Source of the DNA: Ancylomarina sp. 16SWW S1-10-2
Lineage (GTDB): Bacteria; Bacteroidota; Bacteroidia; Bacteroidales; Marinifilaceae
Assembly (NCBI RefSeq): GCF_009669305.1
Contig: NZ_SADB01000016.1
Coordinates: 1 to 64,000, forward strand
Length of the DNA stretch: 64,000 nt
Direction of reading: 5' to 3'
Every line of letters starts with the position of its first letter. Within the stretch, counting starts at the first letter, position 1. Of this stretch, positions 17,408-27,239 are shown piece after piece. A program made the translations under genes and the position numbers. The notes below the pieces were generated by a model. It saw nothing but the letters and a program-made list of their open reading frames with translations, was not told the origin of the DNA and ran no database searches.

Positions 17408-20400
17408 TTAGATAATTCCTTTATTTATACAAGTTTCAACCATAAAAGGCTCTATGTTTCGTCCAAGACAATAGGTATCATTATTTGTTTTAACAATAAG
17501 ACCAAAATTGAACAATTTTAATAGTAATAAATCAACCACAGAATTATCAAAACCTGTTATGCGCATAAGCTTTTCATTATCAATATTTTTGTGTTGAATA
17601 AACAAGGCAATAACAGTTAATATCTCAGCATCCAACTGCATAAGCAAATCGGTGTTTGGTCTTGATGGTTTTTTGATGGTAATTACACCATGTTCCGATT
17701 CAATAATATTTGCTTTCCAGGTTGTTAAGGCCATTCCAGGTACCCCTTTAGTAAAACTAAAATAAGCATTAAAGAGTAAGGATAAATTAAGCGGAGAAAT
17801 ATCCTCCTCTTCTTTACCTTGGTAATTTATTTTAAGTCCACTTGATTTATGACGATTAATAATTAATTTTTGTAGTTGTCCCGTGTTAAAGTTTCCACAT
17901 TCAACAACCGAAAGCAGGTGCTCTTGCAATGGTAATACTTCTTTCATAACTTGGTAAGCGTATGTATTGCAATTTAAAACAAAGAATACCTTATTACTGA
18001 ATTTTTCAATAATCTCAATAATCTGTTTTAGCACTTTAGATCCTTCATGATTCCGTTCCCACCACAGCTCAATATCGTTCATTATAACCATACTATTGTG
18101 AGGTATACTATTAAAAATAGCATTAAAATTGGACATATTAACCACTTGTTGCTGCATTTTAGTTAACAGCACCTTTGGATCTACAGATCCTTTTATAGGC
18201 GGATCAATCCAAAAAACATTACTTTTCTTAACTAAGTTGCTTGCGGCATATCGAGACAAAGCTGTTTTACCTGATCCATGTACGCCGTGTATTAATACAG
18301 CACCATTAATTCCACTGGTATGACGTTGCATGGCTTGTTTAATTTTAGCATACTCAGCATCTCTACCCACCCAAAATTCATCAGATATTTTTGAACTTCC
18401 GCTTAATAAACTGCGGTAAAATACGGGTACACGCTGATAAACTTTTGGATTTGGAGTGAGTTGATCTATAATATCAAGAATATCATTTGCATCAGGACTA
18501 CCTGGTTTATTATTTGTTAAATATTTTTTTGAAAGAATAATTCCACTACTTGTATGATTTAGTAATTGGATAATTACATTATTAATTTTATTTTTTAGTA
18601 GATGATATTTAACGCTTATCGTTTTACTTATTTTTTTATTATTATTCTCACGTTTTAAAGTGCTTATTTTCTTTTCAGATTCTAAAATAGCATGATAAAA
18701 TAAGTTAGAAAAGGTCTCTAACATTAAGTCTCTGGCTTTTTTATCTAATACTAATAATGCTTCCTCTACTTTTTCTTTTTCTTTAACGACCTTAAATTTT
18801 AAGCTTTGATAAAACGCTTCCTGTTGATTTTGCTCTTCATTTAAAATATCGCTCTGTTGATCTCTATTGCTCAGTCTAAATTGTAACAAGCTACTGGACT
18901 CTCTACATTCTATTGTAGCCTGACTGACAATATCTCTAAGATTTAATACTTCTCTATAAAAAGGTTCATAAAACAAAGTATCAAAAGAATGAGATCCTAT
19001 TTTACGAAGATTAATATCTATACTTGTTAATTCACTAAAAGGAACAGCTTTAGAGTTTTTGTAAATAGTTGTTGGTAGCTGCATACTTTCAGGTAATTCC
19101 TCAATAATTTTGGACAACTTAGTATATGATTCATTAAAGAAGCTTTGTATTTCTAAATTGTCAGGGAAAATCTGAGATTTCACTTCTACAGTATCTGTAT
19201 TTGCAACAAGATCTATATTCTCAGCCAGTTTTAATATTGGATTAATTACCAATTCGTTAATATGTGCTGACATACGTTCATTACCAGCAAGAAGAAGGTT
19301 AATTCCAATTTTTTGCTGAGAAATAATCAGGATATCAAGGTATAAAGACGTATTAATTAAATTAACCGCTGTTTCCCAATTATCGGCATACGAAGCCAGA
19401 TAATCGTTCTGAATAATATGATGTGATTTAAATTTTGTATTGGCGTTCTTAATAGATTTTGGATTGAACAAATCCTCTGCCAACACGATTAAAACTTGAC
19501 GAACAGAACGTGTTATTGTATTACTGCATTGATCCTTGAATTCGATTAATTCATCTTCAAGCTTTTTTAATTCGAATAAGTTTTCTGATAGATCAAAAGC
19601 AAGAATCTCTTGCACGGTATCTTTTTGTAATAAGAGCTTTTCGTATTGATCATTAATCCCAAAAATAAATTTTCTAAGTGTTGTAAATAATTGAATTGAT
19701 AGATCATCTAATCCCATTAACTGTTCCGATATTTTTGGAACAAGCTCCGTATTAAGATAATATTCAATAGCTTTTTTATAATTTAATTTAGAGCTAATTT
19801 CTTTTCCCTTATTTGGTTCCACAAAGGTTACCATCAACTGTTCAGGTGTTTCGTAAATTAAATTGCCTTTTTTTGCTATTAATTCACTAATACCTGCAGT
19901 TATAGCCTTTTGAGCTGCTAGTAAGGTTTGAGGATTTTTTACCTCTATAATTTTATTAATACTTCTAAGAAATGATTGATGATTACGTCTAATGGTTTTT
20001 TCATATTCATGCTTATCTAATTCCGTTAATTCACTTTCTAACTTGGATTGATTAACTATAGCAAAATCACGAATGCTTTTCAATATGGACAACTCACTAT
20101 CAACGGTTTGCAGTAGTGTCTCTGTTAATACCGCATCGGTTACGGAAGTCAATTTCGTTTCCAAACTGACAATATTAGCTTTAACAAGCGTATTATCTAT
20201 TTCGGGTATCGATGGTAGGTTTATATTCTTTACAATAGCTGGCTCTGTTGTTTTTGTATCTGCCAAAGGACTAATTAAATCAATAACGTCAAACTCATCC
20301 GAAGGACTTAAAAATAATAAACTTGCAGATAATTCTGTGAGCTCATTTACAGTGTTAATATATTCGGAACTATAGGCCTCACTTTTTTGCGACAAACCTA

Positions 20401-22423
20401 AAAGCACCAAATCGGCATCGTTCGATTCTGTATTGATAATTGATTCTTTTGTACGTGTACCAAAATCATTACCAATAATTTTAATTTCAGCGGCTATACG
20501 TCGATCAACAAGTAATTCTTTAATATCTCGTTGTAAAGTATCACCTACAAATGTATTATTGTTAATAATTAAAATACGAATTTTTGCATCTCTCCACTTG
20601 GGATCTATCAACAAAAATTTAATGATCTGAAGACCTAAATTCAGAATTCTTCCTTTCCCATTCCACCAAATATCAATATTTTGTTTTTTACCAAATCCTA
20701 CTTCCTTATTGTAATTTAAAAAGATGGCATTTAACCCCTTAGATTTAAAATCTTTAAGTACATGAGTTAGGAATTCAGCATTCTTTAGGTCCTTGCTCCA
20801 TCCCATTAATATTGTATTGGGTTCAAAACCAGTAAACCCGTAAGCATTGGTCACCGTTTTCATACCATCCTCTATGGTCTTACAAGAATACTGACGCGTA
20901 AAATAATCAGAAGTCAATTTCCTTTGATCAACAGACAGTTCTCTCACCGGTTTACTATCCTGCCCCACCAATAATTTAAAATCTGTTAAAGCACCTAACT
21001 TTCCTGTAAGTGAAAGCCCCATTTCAATAAGGTGCGGACGTGCATTTTCACCTCCACTAAATAAGATGATATTTGGTTGCCAGTTACGAGTATTAACTTT
21101 TTGAACACTCAGTTTAAGAAGTGCTTTTTTCGCCATATTGGTCCAAAAACTACTCCAAGCATCACCGGTTTCTAAAATCAATTCCTTCCGTTGCAAATAG
21201 AAATAAAGTAAACCCAATACAATTGTTGCACCTGCTAATGCCATAAAATCAAGAAGAATCATGACAATAAAAGCCGACAAAGCACCCAATATGCTCACAA
21301 ATCTTGGAATTTTAAAGGCAGGACGAAAATCGGAACTCGACCAACTTTCTATGGCCGAAGCCAAATTTAAAAAGGCATAAGTGGTAATAAAAAACATGGA
21401 TACAATACGTGCAATAACATCTAACTCGCCAATAAGTATCCCAACCTCTGCAATTACAAATGCTACTAATAATGCATTTCTAGGTTCATTGGTAGCACCG
21501 GTGCCTTTAGCAAAAACTCTATGCGCAATTTTATCCATTGCAATGGCTTGAAGAATACGTGGAGCACCTAAAATACTTCCTAAAGCTGATGACAATGTAG
21601 CTCCCCAAATACCAGCAATAACTAATTGAGGAACAAGGGAAATTTTAAAGAGAATATCAGGATCGTTAGCTAATGCATCCGAATTAACGGTAAAAGCATA
21701 AAAGAAAGCTAGCGCTATATAAACAACAAAGCCGACTCCTACAGCCATAACGGCTCCCAAAGGCAATGACTTACGCGGATTTTCCAAATCTCCAGACATG
21801 GAAACACCAGCTTCGAAACCAGTTACGGCCGGAAAAAAGATACCAAACAACAACATAAAAGGAGCTGATGTAGCTAAAGGTTTTAGATTTACTGTAGTAG
21901 GCGCAAAATCATGATTACCCAAAACAATTGAAAAAAGTGATAAAACAATGGTACCCATTATAAAATACTGCGATTTTATAGCCAAGGAGGTGCTTATAAA
22001 TGTAATTGTTGTGACAGCAACAAGTACAATTGTACCCGCTATTCGGATATTAGCAATATTATTGGCAATGCCCCAGTATTGCAAAAAACTTTCGGAGAAA
22101 CCAATAAGGTAAAGGCTAACACTAAAAGATAATCCCACAAATAAGGCTAAACCTAAGGTTCCACCAATAGGCAGCCCCAAGCTTCGTGAAATCATAAAAT
22201 AAGTACCTCCGTTTTGCACAGGTTTATCAGTAGACAAAGAGGCTACACTAAGACTGGTTGTAATAGAAATGATGTGTGCAATAAAAATGATACCAATGGT
22301 ATTTATTAATCCTGCTTGCCCAATAATTGCAGGAAAACGTAAATACATGATCACACCAAGAATAGTCAGTATCGAAGGTGTAAATACGCCTCCAAAGGTT
22401 CCGAATTTTTTTGCTTTAGCCAT
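17408..22423 (-). CDS. SLC12-like cation-chloride cotransporter fused to a helical region and a P-loop ATPase
   Basis: 1671 residues. Residues 1-425 are an APC-superfamily transporter of the SLC12 (NKCC/KCC) type: FGTFGGVFTPSILTILGVIM, NGGTYFMISRSLG, FGIFFPAVTGFEAGVSMSGD, GSILGAPRILQAIA, with about 12 hydrophobic segments. Residues 445-705 match the cytosolic tail of cation-chloride cotransporters (NWQPNIILFSGG, DADLVLLGLSQKS, LFLSPSDEFDVI), which has a universal-stress-protein-like fold. Residues ~740-1340 are long, mostly helical. A P-loop GVHGSGKTALSRYAA lies near 1383, a Walker B-like VIMNDIELWW near 1446, and a likely winged helix at the end (from about 1600). Ordinary bacterial relatives stop near 700-750, so about 900 residues are extra. 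One continuous frame, no sign of frameshift. It is 11 bases from the small MscS-like gene and 65 from the larger MscS. The ATPase may gate or assemble the transporter; this is inference. Confidence 0.88.
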   Translation of the reverse strand: MAKAKKFGTFGGVFTPSILTILGVIMYLRFPAIIGQAGLINTIGIIFIAHIISITTSLSVASLSTDKPVQNGGTYFMISRSLGLPIGGTLGLALFVGLSFSVSLYLIGFSESFLQYWGIANNIANIRIAGTIVLVAVTTITFISTSLAIKSQYFIMGTIVLSLFSIVLGNHDFAPTTVNLKPLATSAPFMLLFGIFFPAVTGFEAGVSMSGDLENPRKSLPLGAVMAVGVGFVVYIALAFFYAFTVNSDALANDPDILFKISLVPQLVIAGIWGATLSSALGSILGAPRILQAIAMDKIAHRVFAKGTGATNEPRNALLVAFVIAEVGILIGELDVIARIVSMFFITTYAFLNLASAIESWSSSDFRPAFKIPRFVSILGALSAFIVMILLDFMALAGATIVLGLLYFYLQRKELILETGDAWSSFWTNMAKKALLKLSVQKVNTRNWQPNIILFSGGENARPHLIEMGLSLTGKLGALTDFKLLVGQDSKPVRELSVDQRKLTSDYFTRQYSCKTIEDGMKTVTNAYGFTGFEPNTILMGWSKDLKNAEFLTHVLKDFKSKGLNAIFLNYNKEVGFGKKQNIDIWWNGKGRILNLGLQIIKFLLIDPKWRDAKIRILIINNNTFVGDTLQRDIKELLVDRRIAAEIKIIGNDFGTRTKESIINTESNDADLVLLGLSQKSEAYSSEYINTVNELTELSASLLFLSPSDEFDVIDLISPLADTKTTEPAIVKNINLPSIPEIDNTLVKANIVSLETKLTSVTDAVLTETLLQTVDSELSILKSIRDFAIVNQSKLESELTELDKHEYEKTIRRNHQSFLRSINKIIEVKNPQTLLAAQKAITAGISELIAKKGNLIYETPEQLMVTFVEPNKGKEISSKLNYKKAIEYYLNTELVPKISEQLMGLDDLSIQLFTTLRKFIFGINDQYEKLLLQKDTVQEILAFDLSENLFELKKLEDELIEFKDQCSNTITRSVRQVLIVLAEDLFNPKSIKNANTKFKSHHIIQNDYLASYADNWETAVNLINTSLYLDILIISQQKIGINLLLAGNERMSAHINELVINPILKLAENIDLVANTDTVEVKSQIFPDNLEIQSFFNESYTKLSKIIEELPESMQLPTTIYKNSKAVPFSELTSIDINLRKIGSHSFDTLFYEPFYREVLNLRDIVSQATIECRESSSLLQFRLSNRDQQSDILNEEQNQQEAFYQSLKFKVVKEKEKVEEALLVLDKKARDLMLETFSNLFYHAILESEKKISTLKRENNNKKISKTISVKYHLLKNKINNVIIQLLNHTSSGIILSKKYLTNNKPGSPDANDILDIIDQLTPNPKVYQRVPVFYRSLLSGSSKISDEFWVGRDAEYAKIKQAMQRHTSGINGAVLIHGVHGSGKTALSRYAASNLVKKSNVFWIDPPIKGSVDPKVLLTKMQQQVVNMSNFNAIFNSIPHNSMVIMNDIELWWERNHEGSKVLKQIIEIIEKFSNKVFFVLNCNTYAYQVMKEVLPLQEHLLSVVECGNFNTGQLQKLIINRHKSSGLKINYQGKEEEDISPLNLSLLFNAYFSFTKGVPGMALTTWKANIIESEHGVITIKKPSRPNTDLLMQLDAEILTVIALFIQHKNIDNEKLMRITGFDNSVVDLLLLKLFNFGLIVKTNNDTYCLGRNIEPFMVETCINKGII

Positions 22424-22488
22424 TCTGTTACTTATTATCTATTTTAAATTTTGTTTATTACCTTATATCTAATTAAATCCAGAATATA

Positions 22489-23349
22489 TTATTCCTTTAT
22501 GTTTCTTGATACGAGTACATTTTCATTATAATTTTTGATTTCAACAATATCAGCTGGTAAATAAATATTGTTTTGGTTAAGTTCTTCAATTAACTTAATA
22601 ATTACTCGTGATTTTATTTTTAGATGAAACGCCTTAGATTTTGATTTGAATGTGTCTATCCAATAAAGGACTCTCACATTAACCGTACTTACGCCTAGAT
22701 CATCTACAACAATAACTGGCTTTTTATCGCCTTGTAATACTTCGGGAATATTCAGTAATACCGAGTTAATTATTTCGATTGTATTTGTTAAATCCGATGA
22801 ATAATCGAGTCCAATAACTATTTCGTAACGTAAAAAACCATCAATAGTATAATTAAACAAAGGCATCTTAATCATTTGCGAATTAGGGATATAAACATCC
22901 TTACCATCCAATGTTTTAATAACACTATCTCTCATATTTAATTCACTCACATAACCAACAGTTCCGCTTGATTCAATTAAATCGCCAATTTTAAATGGGC
23001 TTTTAAAAGCCATAAGAATTCCTGATAAAAAGTTTTCTCCAATATCTTTAAAAGCAAAACCGATAACAAATGTTGTAATACCAGCACCTGCCATTATGTG
23101 TTTTGCAATACCTCCTAAACCAATTACATTCAAAAAAAGCACAAACCCAGTGGTTGTAATAATAAATGCCACAATTTTACCAAGGAAAACAGCCAAAAGC
23201 GGATTTTTTGTTTTTGGCTTAACTCTTTTTGTGATAACACTTTTAATTAGCCATGATAACACGACAAACAAAAATAATATGAGCAAACCTAATCCTATTT
23301 GGGGTAATAATTCAATCGTTTTATCCATAATACCCTTTAGTTCCAACAT
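22489..23349 (-). CDS. MscS-family mechanosensitive channel
   Basis: 286 residues with three N-terminal transmembrane segments, the glycine-rich pore helix region (HIMAGAGITTFVIGFAFKDIGENFLSGILMAF), the beta domain (PFKIGDLIESSGTVGYVSELNMRDSVIKTLDGKDVYIPNSQM) and the C-terminal alpha/beta domain. This is the canonical MscS layout; it releases osmolytes on hypo-osmotic shock. ATG codons occur at 23349 and seven codons later (23328), and the second may be the true start. It is first in the row of ion-homeostasis genes that follows. Confidence 0.92.
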   Translation of the reverse strand: MLELKGIMDKTIELLPQIGLGLLILFLFVVLSWLIKSVITKRVKPKTKNPLLAVFLGKIVAFIITTTGFVLFLNVIGLGGIAKHIMAGAGITTFVIGFAFKDIGENFLSGILMAFKSPFKIGDLIESSGTVGYVSELNMRDSVIKTLDGKDVYIPNSQMIKMPLFNYTIDGFLRYEIVIGLDYSSDLTNTIEIINSVLLNIPEVLQGDKKPVIVVDDLGVSTVNVRVLYWIDTFKSKSKAFHLKIKSRVIIKLIEELNQNNIYLPADIVEIKNYNENVLVSRNIKE

Positions 23350-23621
23350 CTTTCAATTGTTTTAGTTTAGCTTTTTAATTAATTGTCAAGTGAATGTGTT
23401 TTCAATTTTAAATTTCCCCCAATTTTTATCTTACTCGAGCTTTTGAGTACATTACAAGTAAATCTTTTGTGGCAACAACAAAAAAGCTTAAACGTTAAAA
23501 AATCTCCAATGCTCCACGCTATTTTATTTATAACTACCCAAACTATTTATTCCTATACAGGAGAATAATTAACTTGGAACTTATCTTTTTCATTAATATG
23601 ATTTAGATCTATCTCTATTTA

Positions 23622-24629
23622 TTAATTTTTCAATCGGTCTTTAAGCATTTCTGCTTGTACTTTAATTCCATCAACAATTTGCTCCCATTTACAGGCAAGT
23701 CTGTTTGCCAAACTTTTCTCTTTTTTGTTTATAAAATCGCTCAATATTTGTGACATTTCAGGCGTTCGTAGATACCCAAATGACTTATGCGGATTTTTAT
23801 TTTTGTTATTTTCATAGTCATTCACAACCATAAAGTCGATAGGAGAAACACCAATCGAATTTGAATTAAAATCATCATTCAATTTATAATTTAGAGCAAC
23901 CTTATCTTGAATATCAGAAAGATTAAACCAATTATTAACGACTCCAGGTGGTGTGGCCATATAATTATGTCCATTATTATTTTTGTATTCGGATGCTATT
24001 TTACTTATGACTACGGGTAAACCTAAAGGAGAACCAATAGTCACTAGATTATTAATCTTTATTTCAGGAAGTAAAAAGCTTAGTACGTCAAATGTAATAA
24101 TTGAACCCATTGAATGTGCAATTATTGTTATCTCATAATCTTTATATTTCTGAATAACTTCAATAATTCGTTTTTGAATTAGGTATTTCGCCTTACAAGC
24201 TACATCATTCTCACTCTCACACATCTCTGTGTAATATATCTCTAAGTCTTTAAAATAATTGCGAAGAATAAAATCAGTAATAAAACCATAGTTTAAAGTT
24301 TTATCCTCGTTCAAAAATATTTTATTTACTTGATTGGATATAAAATCAATCACATCTTGTTGAAAAGAAGTATCTTCTACAACAGGATTCTTGGGAGATT
24401 TAGTATATGGCTCATCAAGATAATAGGGATTCTTGGTATCCTTTTCCCATTTATTGAGTGGTTTTTCATAAAGTATATCAGCCCAATAAACGAGTTCAAA
24501 CTCAGGTAACTCATTCTTAATGCCATTTTTACTAAAACCCTCTTTTATGGCATCTTTCCACCATTTTTCAAGAAGATATTTAGGCGGCTTATTTCCAAGA
24601 CCATGAACAGCTATGATTACCTTTTTCAT
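23622..24629 (-). CDS. Alpha/beta-hydrolase, lipase-like
   Basis: 335 residues. The start KKVIIAVHGLGNKPPK gives the oxyanion-loop HG motif, and the nucleophile elbow is AHSMGSIITFDVL (GxSxG, Ser about residue 172), followed by TIGSPLGLP. These features fit a PGAP1/lipase-like esterase fold. No signal peptide is seen, so it probably acts in the cytosol. Its ATG overlaps the stop of the upstream glycerophosphodiesterase gene by one base (TAATG), so the two are translationally coupled. Joint work on lipid or phosphodiester head groups is plausible but the substrate is unknown. Confidence 0.8.
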   Translation of the reverse strand: MKKVIIAVHGLGNKPPKYLLEKWWKDAIKEGFSKNGIKNELPEFELVYWADILYEKPLNKWEKDTKNPYYLDEPYTKSPKNPVVEDTSFQQDVIDFISNQVNKIFLNEDKTLNYGFITDFILRNYFKDLEIYYTEMCESENDVACKAKYLIQKRIIEVIQKYKDYEITIIAHSMGSIITFDVLSFLLPEIKINNLVTIGSPLGLPVVISKIASEYKNNNGHNYMATPPGVVNNWFNLSDIQDKVALNYKLNDDFNSNSIGVSPIDFMVVNDYENNKNKNPHKSFGYLRTPEMSQILSDFINKKEKSLANRLACKWEQIVDGIKVQAEMLKDRLKN

Positions 24630-25393
24630 TACTTATTCCCTACTAATTGTTTTGTTATCCATTCGGCTCGGTCTGTTGTTATCGCATCAACCCCATAACT
24701 CAATATTCTTTCTGCTTCAACTAAATCATTTACTGTCCATACATAAACACACAATTCCTCCTCCTTGAAGGCTTTTACAAATGATTGGTCAAGTATTTTA
24801 CCAGCCCAAACATCCACACCATCGAGCCCACTATCTTTAATCTTTTTAATTATTTCCTGAGGCTTAATACGTAGTAACCATTGTGGTAAATAATAATCCA
24901 AATCAAGTAAGCATAAAACTTTGTATTGAGGTGCTAACTTTTTTATTAATGACAACACATCAAAGTTGAACGAAATAATCTCAATTTGATTATCTCTAAG
25001 CTTTACTCTTTTAAGTAACTTTAATAAAGAATTTACAATCTCTTTACCGCATTTTATTTCAATAATCAATTTAGCATCTAAAGGAACAGTTTCAATAACT
25101 TCATCTAAAGTTGGAATTCGTTCTCCTTTATACGCCTCCGATTTTTTTAATCCAACATCAACACCTTTTAGTTCGTGCAACTTCCTCTTTTTAACAAAAA
25201 GCTTTCGATCACCAACTCTACCTGTGTGTTTATCATGAATAACTACAATTTTATTGTCTGCAGTTAGATGAATATCTATTTCAATTGCCTTAGCACCTTT
25301 TTCCCAAGCAAGCTTAATGGCAGAGAGTGTATTCTCTGGTGCAATAAAGGATTCTCCTCTGTGAGCTACGATTTTGTCTCTTATGCTATTCAT
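24629..25393 (-). CDS. Glycerophosphodiester phosphodiesterase
   Basis: 254 residues, GDPD family (TIM barrel). The start HRGESFIAPENTLSAIKLAWEKG, then IEIDIHLTADNKIVVIHD, supplies the HRG, the E-x-D metal ligands and the second His of the active site. IPTLDEVIE, LIIEIKCG (Glu and Lys) and VYVWTVND complete the pattern. It hydrolyses glycerophosphodiesters to glycerol-3-phosphate and an alcohol. No signal peptide, so cytosolic (UgpQ-like). It forms a two-gene operon with the hydrolase downstream. Confidence 0.93.
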   Translation of the reverse strand: MNSIRDKIVAHRGESFIAPENTLSAIKLAWEKGAKAIEIDIHLTADNKIVVIHDKHTGRVGDRKLFVKKRKLHELKGVDVGLKKSEAYKGERIPTLDEVIETVPLDAKLIIEIKCGKEIVNSLLKLLKRVKLRDNQIEIISFNFDVLSLIKKLAPQYKVLCLLDLDYYLPQWLLRIKPQEIIKKIKDSGLDGVDVWAGKILDQSFVKAFKEEELCVYVWTVNDLVEAERILSYGVDAITTDRAEWITKQLVGNK

Positions 25394-25796
25394 TAATTTT
25401 AATATTTATAACATATTAAAAATACTAAAAATTCGCATTCAAAAACGCTATAACATAAGATTATTAAAAAATATATTTCGTGTAAATTATGAAAAGTAAA
25501 TACGGAAAAAACATGAGAAAAAGTAAATATTGGCAAAGGCTTCTACCTCATTAAAAAAGGGATGAATATGCCTTTTTATCCAGTATTAAACTTTGCACAT
25601 CTTGGCTCTAGTATTAAATAAACAGATTTATAAGATCTTACGATGACTATCAGCCTTTGTTGATACAATTCAAACAGACAGATCACATCAAACGCAAAAA
25701 AAATATCGAAGATTATGCTTCACCTAATAAATAACCATCTTCTCAAATTAAAGACTCAACCATCGTCTTCGCGAGTTGCCTCATCTATCTTTAATA
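25394..25796. other. Intergenic region, nothing recognised
   Basis: 403 bases upstream of the glycerophosphodiesterase gene and downstream of pyruvate kinase. Only very short frames occur (about 20 codons). No RNA gene or terminator could be supported. Confidence 0.4.
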
Positions 25797-27239
25797 CTAC
25801 TTATTTCCCGAGATACGTAAAAACTCAATTCGTGGATTGGATTTTGGATTAATAGCTGAAGGTCCTGCGACTAACATAGCGATTGCCCCCTTAATTCCTT
25901 TGTCATGCAGCCATGTTCGAGCAAATTCACTCCAAATTTCAGGCTCTTGGCTAAGCAGAACAGGATGCACACCGTACGAAAAGGTAAGACCTTGACAAAC
26001 GTTGGCATTTCTGCTTATTGCCACAATCCAAACTTCAGGAGCAAATCGCGAAATCATTCTAGCCGTTTTGCCGGTTCGAGTAGGTGTAAACAAACTTGCA
26101 CAAGGCACTGTTTGCAATGCATTCTCTACCATACTCGAAAGAGCTGCGGCTCCGGTATTGGGATTTTCCGGATCAAAAATGACATTCAAATCAACGGGTT
26201 TGTGCAGAGGTCGATTTTTTTCGGTGTAGATAGCAATGTCCGCCAACATTTTAACAGATTCTTCTGGATATTTGCCCATTGCTGATTCTCCCGAGAGCAT
26301 TATACAATCTGTCCCATCCAAAATAGCATTTGCAACATCGGTTGATTCAGCACGAGTTGGTAAGCGACTAATCGTCATAGATTCCAACATTTGAGTAGCA
26401 GTAATAACTGGTTTACCTGCCATTCTGCACTTATTAATCAACTGTTTTTGTATGATAGCCATTTTCTGAATGGGTACCTCCACGCCCAAATCGCCCCTAG
26501 CCACCATTATACCATCTGAGACCTTAAGTATGTCGTCAAAATTAACTAAAGCATCAGAACGTTCTATTTTTGCTATAATAAAAGGTTGTTTGCCGAGAGC
26601 TTGGGCTGCTTTTCGTACATTTTTAATATCAGCAGGTGTTTCTACGAATGATTGACTTATCGCATCCACCCCATTTTGTAAAGCAAATTTAAGACAGGCA
26701 TAGTCATGATCAGTAAACGCACTTAGTCCCAAATTGATTCCTGGCAAATTAAGACCTTTTCTGGAATATAATTCACCACCAACGGACACTTTGCAGTGCA
26801 CATCGATATCAGTAATACGTTCTACAATAAGTTGTACTAATCCATCGTTTAAGAAGAGCCTATCTCCTGTCTTAACGACTTGAGGTAAACGTTCGAAACT
26901 CACCGAAACACGTTGTTGATTACCAATGATATCTTCATTGGTTAATGTAAAACTATCACCAGAAATTAATTGAATAGGTTCCTGTGCAATCTCACCCAAA
27001 CGCATCTTTGGACCTGGCAAATCTGCCATAATAGCCACTCGACGACCAGTTGCTTTTTGAGCTGATCGAATACGTACTATTCTATCAGCATGATCTGAAA
27101 AATCACCATGAGAAAAGTTCAGTCGGGCAACATTCATACCGGCTCGCATTAAACGCTCAAGCATTTCGGGAGAGTCGGAAGCTGGACCTATTGTTGCAAC
27201 TATTTTTGTTTTATGATTGGGCAAGAATGTACTTGGCAT
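25797..27239 (-). CDS. pyk: Pyruvate kinase
   Basis: Final ATP-forming step of glycolysis, phosphoenolpyruvate to pyruvate. The body has NHKTKIVATIGPAS, MNVARLNFSHGD, ADLPGPKMRLG, IIAKIERSDALVNFDDIL, DGIMVARGDLGVEVP (catalytic and metal residues), and TATQMLESM with TRAESTDVANAILDGTD. The C-terminal allosteric domain is present. The frame extends 13 codons upstream to a TTG, but the ATG at 27239 gives the usual N-terminus, so it is preferred; the protein is then 480 residues. Single gene; the pyruvate and glyceraldehyde-3-phosphate from the uronate locus feed the same part of metabolism. Confidence 0.96.
   Translation of the reverse strand: MPSTFLPNHKTKIVATIGPASDSPEMLERLMRAGMNVARLNFSHGDFSDHADRIVRIRSAQKATGRRVAIMADLPGPKMRLGEIAQEPIQLISGDSFTLTNEDIIGNQQRVSVSFERLPQVVKTGDRLFLNDGLVQLIVERITDIDVHCKVSVGGELYSRKGLNLPGINLGLSAFTDHDYACLKFALQNGVDAISQSFVETPADIKNVRKAAQALGKQPFIIAKIERSDALVNFDDILKVSDGIMVARGDLGVEVPIQKMAIIQKQLINKCRMAGKPVITATQMLESMTISRLPTRAESTDVANAILDGTDCIMLSGESAMGKYPEESVKMLADIAIYTEKNRPLHKPVDLNVIFDPENPNTGAAALSSMVENALQTVPCASLFTPTRTGKTARMISRFAPEVWIVAISRNANVCQGLTFSYGVHPVLLSQEPEIWSEFARTWLHDKGIKGAIAMLVAGPSAINPKSNPRIEFLRISGNK

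Noticed and set aside
23383-23568. 61-codon open frame on the plus strand between MscS and the hydrolase
   Set aside because: No family pattern or promoter was seen, and frames this short are expected by chance in AT-rich intergenic DNA.
25394-25796. Frames of about 20 codons upstream of the glycerophosphodiesterase gene
   Set aside because: Too short and without a promoter or conservation signal that could be judged from one sequence.
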